Positions 56,651-64,000 of a stretch of DNA of 64,000 nucleotides are shown here, in pieces; positions within the stretch are counted from its first letter, which is position 1, and each line of letters begins with the position of its first letter. The stretch covers positions 769,501 through 833,500 of the forward strand of contig JAZKJV010010616.1 of assembly GCA_037367405.1 (NCBI GenBank), read 5' to 3'. Both the position numbers and the translations under genes were made by a program. This DNA comes from Ottelia alismoides. Lineage: Eukaryota; Streptophyta; Magnoliopsida; Alismatales; Hydrocharitaceae. The notes beneath the pieces are model-generated. The model saw only the letters and a list, made by a program, of their open reading frames with translations. It did no database searches and had not been told where the DNA came from.

Positions 56651-58687
56651 GTGAACCTTATACCTTTGGTTGAGGAGAATGTACCGACAACATACATTCC
56701 CCAACCTTTTGTAGACATTACCATTTTAAATTCCAAATTTATTGTAAAATATTCATGTATGAAGGATCTTGATTCAATGAATAAAAAGAAGCACGTTACA
56801 ATTTATGATTCATGTTCTTCGTCTTCTGATTGCTCAATCTCTTTCCCCCATGCTCTAATGGCAAGAAAGCAAGTCGTTAAAGGATTAAAAAAGATGATCT
56901 AGAAACATAATGATTTTATTAGGATAACATTATGGTTAAAGTGTTAAAGTGTCAATTGATGAATATGTGGTCAGCCATCCTGCCATCCAGAAATACTTTA
57001 GGGTTAACAGGAAGAAGCCGAACAATTATGTGAAGACACGAGCCTTTTCAGTTGCCACAATATATTGTCTCAAGAATCATCAATTACCATGAAAGAAGAG
57101 AGATGGATGTGCATTATGTGGTGAATCATATTGATGACATAGTGTTTGCACACAATCTCCTCGATAACAGTTCATAGATTAACCCATTACCCTTAGCTTT
57201 GTATGAAAATTTGGTATTGGGACCATTACACAAATCAAGAGCATCACTCCAGTTTACGGATAAATCTATGAAGAAAGGTAAGGCTAAAGTTAAGAGCATT
57301 ATCATCAAGATTGAGGGACAAGATTATAGAGTGGACTTCATTGTCCTTGATATGGATATCCCCAATCATTTGAGATATGCGTAGATTATCCTTGGACGAC
57401 CTTTCCTTAGGGTCGCTAGAGTTTCCTTTGATTATTAAACATGGATGATGAAGTTCCGTTCTTCGGAGGGATAAGTGAAACTTAAGATGAATCAGATGAA
57501 ATTGCAACGACTTGACTCAGAATGTAGCACATAGTTCTCTTCGTCGTCGAAAGCAAATTGTAGAGTCGTGAGCACAATCATGGTATGGAAACATAATCTG
57601 ACGTAATTGAGAGAGTCCCTTTTACCTGGAGAGGAAAGTATGTATGATGCAATTTGTGAGGCATTTCCAGAGTTCTTGAGTTATGCATCATCATCTTACT
57701 CCATTGATGACACAGAGGTCCCTTCAGATCGGTCAGATCCTCCTTCTTCGAGACAATAAATGGATATAGATTATGAGTCGGATGTAACTTTGGTCGAATT
57801 CTCATGTTTCTTTGGTGATCTGACTCCTTACACAATAGATTTGGTGGTAAGTACAACTGAGTTGATTTCATCTTTATGCAGCATGGAACTAGATTCAGAG
57901 ACAGTTCAACCAGGTTTGATTGATGATACTACTTTGCCAGAGCTGAAGTTGTTATCTCCTATACTCAAGTACGCCTTTCTTGCAGGACCCAAGGACAGAT
58001 TTCTTGTCATCATTAGTTCCAAATTGATGTCATAACAGGAGACTAGGTTGTTACAAAGATCTTGTCATATAAACCATGCACTTTGTTCACACCATATTTA
58101 TGTTAAGGATGATGCAAGGCCTTCACTCATAGAAGATTGAATTCAAATTTACAAAAATAGTTAAGAAAGAGATTGGGAAATGATGTAGAGTGGGTTTTAT
58201 TTACCCCATCTCAGATTCCAAGTGGATGGACCCCCTTCATGTCATACCCATATCATGGCATGTCTATGTTGATTATAGAGGCTTGAATGTTACGACCAAG
58301 AAAGATCACTTTTCCTTACCTTTTATCGATCATATTTTGGAAAGACTAGCTAGTAAATAGTTCTTCTCTTTTCTTGATGGGTACTCAATCTATAGTTAAG
58401 TATCCATCACCCCTAAAGTCCATGAAAAAACCACTTTTACATGTTCTTTTGACAATAACTTGTTCAAGTGCATGCCATTTGGGCTTTGCAATATCCTAGA
58501 CACATTTCAACAGTGCATGATCATCGTATTTGCCGAAATGGTGGGGGATTTCCTGGAGGTCTTCATGGAAGATTTCTCAGTTCATGGTGATTTATTCAAT
58601 TCATGTCGCATTTGGACCGAGTATTCCAAAGGTGTAGGTGATGAATCTCGTATTCATCTTGCCAAAAAACAAATATTAATCCCTTAG
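56651..58687 (+). pseudogene. Strongly decayed Athila-like protease and reverse transcriptase
   Basis: Protease-like sequence at about 57300-57440 reads KIEGQDYRVDFIVLDMD then, across a stop, IILGRPFLRVARVSFDY. RT-like sequence at 58430-58640 reads KTTFTCSF, FKCMPFGLCN, FAEMVGDFLEVFMEDFSVHG. The active site normally FMDD is FMED here. Stops and frame breaks are dense between 57500 and 58430. RNase H and integrase are absent, so the copy is truncated as well as mutated. It is a different lineage from the 43-48 kb element. Confidence 0.75.
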
Positions 58688-59620
58688 CTTAAATAATTCA
58701 ATAAAATTCACTAATAATTCCTCATTATTATATTCTATTATATTATGTATAATTAACCTATAATTATTGTATTTAATTACTATTATTTACTTTGCAATTA
58801 TTTTCTTATTAAAATCACATAAAAATTAGGTTAAGTTATTATCTATAATTGTCCTAACCTTTAAAAGAGATAAAAATACAAAAAATGTCAAAACCCAAAA
58901 GCAATGTTTTTACCTCTTAAAAATACTTCCAAAATATACTTTTGTACAAATGACCTCTTTTGGCTTTTTGTCCAACACAAAACTTGTAGATCTCATTAAG
59001 ATCTACAACTTTCATGTTTTGACTTTTTCCTAATTTTTCCTCTAACACAAATGACCTCTTTTGGCTTTTTATTTTTCTTTAATTTTCCAATTTTCTGATT
59101 TTTCTAATGGGCCAAATGGCGCCCTTTGGGCTGCCCATGTTGCCCGCTTCTTCATTCTCTACCTGTTACCCATTCTGGCTGTTGGATCTTGCTCCCCCAC
59201 CCCCATCTTGGCTGCTCACTCCCGCTTCACTCCTAGTCATCTGATCCTCACCCAGATCAGATCCTCACCACTCACTCTCACTCTCTCCTAGGCCACTTGA
59301 TCCTCCTCTTATCCAAGGATTGAGTGCCCTCCACGTCATCATCACTCTTCCCACCATCTGATCAACGCCCTCTTTGCATCTGGACCGCTCCTTTACGCCT
59401 AACCGCAACCGCTCGATTCCCTCCTATCGTACAACCACCCTCATGCCACATCGCCCCTTCATCCTGACCCTAAACTCAAAAACTCCATCAGAACCGCCGG
59501 CTTCCCCCTTTTCCCTCACCACTTAATATGATCTAATGGATCTGATCCTATCTCTTCACCCATGCCCAAATCTCAACCGTTGGATCACAAGATCTAATTG
59601 CTAAGTACTCATCCCCTACT
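58688..59620 (+). other. Non-coding, LTR-like
   Basis: It carries GATCTACAACTTTCATG at about 59003-59020, the same phrase as in block B (36482). A C+T-rich, GC-richer stretch follows at 59130-59600. This fits a truncated LTR and leader of another retroelement, but no end could be defined. Confidence 0.35.
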
Positions 59621-61150
59621 GTTGACGAGATTTTTCGCGGTTTAAAATGATGATTTTATCATGTCGTTGTTGTCCCACGAAGAATCAAGATCAAACATAT
59701 AAAATGCAACTACAAGCATAATGGAGACATACAAAATGCATATGGCAAGTAGAGGTAAGAATCCACAAGGACCAAGCAAACTAGCAATATTTTTTCTAAA
59801 CGATTTTAGACCAATTCTTAACTTCAATTTTGCAGGGATAGAAAATGTTGTTGTTATGCAAACTTAAGTGCATGTATGTGATTTAAACAACATTAGGGGA
59901 ATATGATTGTGAAAAAGATTAAATTCCAAAATTGGTGAAGTTTTAATGTAGGGAACTTAACCCTCATCAATTGCTACGATCCCCTTAGAATATAAGTACT
60001 TAAAAGCAATAGACTGGAAATGCAAACTTTATATAAACTATAATTATGCAATGCACTATGATGAAGTTGGCAAAGTTAACGACATGGAAATGCAAATTTT
60101 ATATAAACTATGATTAAGCAAGTGCATGGTGATGAAAGTTTGCAAAGTTAAAGATAGAAAAAAAACAATAAGCGAAAGGGAGGAAACGAGTTGGCTGCAG
60201 GCTCGACTTTTATGGTCGAGGATGCGCGCGAGGATGATGGTGCGGGCTGGAGTGCACCGTGAGGAGGAGGAGGACGCTCGAGGGCGTTGAGAGCTGCGCA
60301 CAACAGTGTGCGTGTTGGAGCTGAGCGCCGAGGAGAAGGGCGCGCGGACAGTGGCTGCGCGGGATGCACTCGTGCACAGCAGCTGGAGGTGGTGCACAAC
60401 CGCGCACGCAAATGGGAAGGCCGCTTAAGGAGGTGGCGCGGGGGATGTGCGTTGGCTGCGAGATGGAGGAGATTGGCGCGGGGATGTGCATCTGCGGGCT
60501 GCAGCAAGGAGGAGATGGCGGCCTGAAGTCCAGGAAGATGGCTGGAGACGAGGCCGCACGGAGGTGCGCGGGATGCGCGAGGGAGGTGGTTCGCGCTGGA
60601 GGAGATGGCCGCTGGCTGTGCGCTACTCCTGTACCTGCATGAGAAAACGAGAGAGAGAGAGAAACGAGAGGGAGAGGGGTGCGTCGGGGAGGGATGCGTG
60701 AGGAGAGGGAGCCTTTTTATACTTGTTTTGTGCGGCTATGTATAATGAATCCCCATGCAAGTAAAGACAAAAATTAAATGAACGTGCATGGGAAGGTGTG
60801 AACATGGGGGAGAGATGTTACGTGGGGCTCCATTCATGGGGAAATCTTGGGCATTTTGTATTAATCTCCCTCCTCTTTTCTTTCCAACAAAAAGTAAAGT
60901 GAAATGTGTTGGATGTTGTTTAATGTTTATAAGTATACCCAATAATTCTTCATTCTCTTTGGTAACAATAAGTCTAAATTTTATAGATGAAAATTAATCT
61001 CAGTATAGAATATGATTTTTAAATGTGAATGATGATTTTATCTGCTCTGTGTATATGATGCAATTTATGTGAATTTGGAGTTTATATATCAAAGATTAAT
61101 ATTGTACTTCACATAATTTAAGTATGTTATACTAGTATATAATGTAATCA
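59621..61150 (-). repeat. 3' LTR of a second Athila-like element
   Basis: On the minus strand it starts TGATTACATTATATAC right after the purine tract AGTATGGGGGTGAGA (61151-61165) and ends CTCGTCAACA. A TATA box TATAAAAAGG lies at 60712-60721 (minus strand). Start, TATA region and end match the LTR at 37913-39648. The GC-rich part (60180-60640) gives open frames on both strands that are not genes. The partner 5' LTR lies outside the window. Confidence 0.85.
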
Positions 61151-62766
61151 TCTCACCCCCATACTTAAGTCTTGCTAGTCTCGAGCAAGAATAATGAACG
61201 ACAAGAAGAGTAGCCAAGATAGGTTGGGTGAGGGTTTACATGAGACATACCCACAAAGTCTTGAGTTTTCAGATCCTAACCACATAAATACACAAACTTC
61301 AGTAGAGTCGACCCATGGATTAATAATTTGTTCGAATTGTCAACTTGACTTGAGTTTTGTAGTTTCGACAGCCTCTCAATTCCAACAAAATCAGACATGG
61401 TTTCAGATGGTCGGTCAGGTTAGTTCATCCCTAAGAAACAAGTATTCTCTTTGACTTTGAATGGATATAAACAATGTTAGTGGTAGTTTAGCTTTTGTGA
61501 GTCAAGAGAACGAGCTAGAAATACGATCTATCGAGATACTGAATAATTCCCTACTCATATAGCCTCAGTCCTCACCTGAATTCAGACATATTCTCTTTTC
61601 ACCTAAGTATGTCAGCATAAAGAAATAAGTCATAATTCTTTGGAAAATGGGACTTATCTTTCGAGATTTTCCGTAGACCGCTTTGGTCCGTTGCTCTCAT
61701 TTCTTTCCTTTTGCAGAGCATAACCATGGGCCCCTCTGGACCTCTTTTAAGAATTTAGGTAGCATCATTGGGCTGCTACCACGGCTTTTTGGTGGAGAAG
61801 GGTTATTTGGTGGTCTTCTTCCATACTTTTGCTTCATACATCTTTGCATGATTGGTGGTTTTTGGCATTTGTATTGTGATATGCCTTTTTGTGGTGTTTT
61901 TGTTTTGAGTTTGGCATCAAAAGGTAGTATCGGCTTAATATTGACTTTGGAGGCACGATACTGGCTTATTTGCTGAGACACTTAGACTATAAAGATCATG
62001 TTGCCCCCGAGTCAAGTTCCTTCATTAACTATAGATAAGGTTCAGGCATTGGCACAACCAAGAGGACAACTCCTCACCTCAACTAGGTTGTAACTGTATC
62101 TCGTAAAATAAACTCAATCAAGCTAATTGCAAAGTGCAGTTGCTCAATATACACTGAAGAGTTTAAGAGTACTACTAGTTGCTCAGGTGATCTAGTTAGA
62201 TACAGAAGTTCGTTCACCAGTAGAGTTAGTGGAACTGAGAGAATAAAGTCTATATGGACCTGAAGAAAGCTTAAAAACTCATGTCTAGTGAAATTCTGAT
62301 GGAGTTAAGTGGATTAGAGTCGACTCAACCTCAGTCTATGATTTATGCAGTGAAGATATGATCTCTCAAAATAGGATAAAACTAGGAAGGATGTATTTTT
62401 GGTGATTTTCTTGCTTTTTGAAAATATTTTTAGGGGAATTTTTTGCAAAAGAGAGATTTTTTTGAAAGAGTATGTAATTTTGAAAAACTATGCGACACCA
62501 CCCCAATTTTGAAAAACTATGCATACACCACCCCATACTTATCAGAAACCATGTCCTCATGGTAAAGATAATGTGTAATAGGAGGATCAGAAGGGATGTG
62601 AAATATATTTTTGGGGTTTTTTGAATGTAATGTAGAGGGGTACCCCCACACTTATCTAATGCAATGCAGTGAAAATAAACATGCGAGCAGTAAGACGAAC
62701 ATATACATGTGAGGAGAGGCTCACGAGAGTGCATGATTTAACGCCTCAGCTTGGCGATGTGGTGGT
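61151..62766 (-). other. 3' untranslated region of the second Athila-like element
   Basis: 1.6 kb between the integrase and the 3' LTR. On the minus strand it contains three TAAGT(A/G)TGGGG strings, near 62650, 62545 and 61160; the last abuts the LTR and is the likely true polypurine tract. There is no envelope-like frame with a recognisable domain. Confidence 0.6.
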
Positions 62767-64000
62767 TCATTTTTCCTGTAGAAGGTACGTTGTGCAGACA
62801 TGCATAGGACCAGATGGTTCAACAATGGGTTTTAATCTTTGACCATTGACTCTGAAAGTGGCTTTAGTATTTGGGTCAGTAATTTCTATCGAGCCATTAT
62901 AGAATACTTGAGTTACAGTGTATGGTCCTTTCCATTTCGATCTCAGTTTTCCCGAAAATAACTTCAATTTTGCATCAAATAGCCATACTTTTTGATTTTC
63001 TTTGAATGTTTTCCTCGAAATGTTGGCATCGTGCCACAACTTGATTTTTTCTTTGTATAGCAGGTTGTTATTATAGGCTTGTGATCTCAATTCTTCCAAT
63101 TCAGATAAGTCTAATAGTCTTCTCTTCCCAGCCTCATCATAATCCAGATGGCATTTCTTGATTTCCCAGAGTGATTTGTGGTGGACCTCTACGGGTAGAT
63201 GGCATGACTTTCCATAGACTAACCGATATCGGCTCATACCTAAGGGTGTGCGGAAAGCGGTGAGGTAGGTCCAGAGAGCAGAATGTAAGTGTTGAGACCA
63301 ATCTTTACGATCAGAGCGGACAATTTTCTGGAGGATGGTCTTAATTTCTCGATTTGATAGCTCAACCATTCCATTGGTTTGTGGGTGATAGGCAGTTGAG
63401 ATGGTGTTCGATTCCATTTTTCTTAAGTAAATTCTTAACTGAAGCATTCAGAAAGTGGATGCCTCCATCACTAATGACCACCTTAGGCAATCCAAATCGA
63501 GAGAATAGGTCGTTCAAGAACTTGATAATGGTTGTGCTATCAGCAACGCGAGTGAGAATGGCTTCTACCCAACGAGAGACGTAATCAACAATGAGAAGAA
63601 TGTATTGGTCACCGTGTGATGTGGTGAAAGGCTCCATAAAATCTATACCCCAAGTGTCAAAAATTTCAACCACATGTACCGGTTGGAGGGGCATCATGTT
63701 ACGATGGGTCATTGTTCCGTTGGTTTGACATGCAGGACAAGCTTGAGCAAAGTGATGAGCATCTTTAAATATCGAGGGCCAATAGAATCCACATTGTAAG
63801 ACCTTAGCGGCTGTGCGCTTCCCTGAGTGGTGTCCTCCACACCCAGAAGTGTGGTAGTGAGTTAGGACATCGTTGACTTCAGATTCAGGGATACATCATC
63901 TCCATATCAAATCAGTACCATTTTTGAAGAGCAAAGGGTCTTCCCAGTGATAATATCGATCTTGGGCCTTGGTTTTATCTCTCTTATGTTTCGGCCAGTC
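62767..64000 (-). pseudogene. Athila-like integrase, entering from the right edge
   Basis: Read on the minus strand from the window edge: zinc finger HTSGCGGHHSGK..CPACQ (about 63730-63850), core GIDFM and VISDGGIHF (about 63440-63660), then after a frame change near 63430, STAYHPQTNGMVELSNREIK with the catalytic glutamate, WTYLTAFRTPLGMS, and the C-terminal GPYTVTQVF and FRVNGQRLKP. An in-frame stop precedes CIPESE near 63893. Only the frameshift and this stop break it, so it is younger than the 56-58 kb copy. RT and RNase H would lie beyond 64000. Confidence 0.88.

Noticed and set aside
60056..60701. Several open frames of 79-119 codons on both strands
   Set aside because: They fall in the GC-rich portion of the 3' LTR at 59621-61150, downstream of its TATA box; shadows of composition.

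Overview
The window is nuclear DNA of a flowering plant. The one host gene has six exons with GT..AG introns, a GC-rich first exon and an N-terminal chloroplast transit peptide. Most of the remainder is plant-type Ty1/copia and Ty3/gypsy retrotransposons, small inverted-repeat DNA transposons and tRNA-derived SINE-like pieces. The GC-rich first exon against AT-rich introns leans towards a monocot; that is an inference. I see no bacterial features, rRNA genes, intact tRNA genes or CRISPR arrays.

The host gene (5961-27478, + strand) encodes pTAC6/PAP8, a subunit associated with the plastid-encoded RNA polymerase (PEP). Six exons (5961-6440, 8715-8783, 16816-16920, 20290-20409, 27198-27287, 27362-27478) join in frame to 326 codons, each boundary falling between codons, and end in the family's DFSVSNWF tail. 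The first five introns are 2.3, 8.0, 3.4, 6.8 and 0.07 kb; the longer ones are inflated by mobile elements. A 39-bp duplication around the start codon creates an upstream ORF whose stop overlaps the true ATG.

Intron 2 (8784-16815) holds a non-autonomous LTR element with 469-bp LTRs (9603-13020). Its right LTR is split by a 1.15-kb Mutator-like element (11686-12832). It also holds a 473-bp hAT-like MITE (13160-13632), a second GC-rich Mutator-like piece and a 310-bp tandem duplication. Intron 3 has two or three SINE-like units and a LINE-like tail. Intron 4 holds a full-length but defective Ty1/copia element on the minus strand (21067-27145, 174-bp LTRs). Two MITEs are nested in its reverse transcriptase gene; one belongs to the same hAT-like family as the intron 2 copy, in opposite orientation.

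Downstream of the gene (27.5-64 kb) I find no further host gene. There is a copia RNase H remnant near 30.5 kb and a foldback element at 29.6 kb. An Athila-like Ty3/gypsy element follows (LTR 37913-39648, pol to about 48.8 kb) whose RT-RNase H-integrase block is tandemly duplicated as a chimera. Beyond it lie foldback elements (52.2-52.7 and 55.2-55.9 kb), a badly decayed gypsy protease-RT (56.6-58.7 kb), and a second Athila-like element entering from the right edge on the minus strand (3' LTR 59621-61150, integrase 62767 to the window end).

The most unusual items are the overlapping uORF of PAP8, the copia insertion 52 bp from a splice acceptor, the inverted pair of hAT-like MITEs inside one pre-mRNA, the chimeric duplicated gypsy pol, and repeated polypurine/hairpin units in the gypsy 3' regions.
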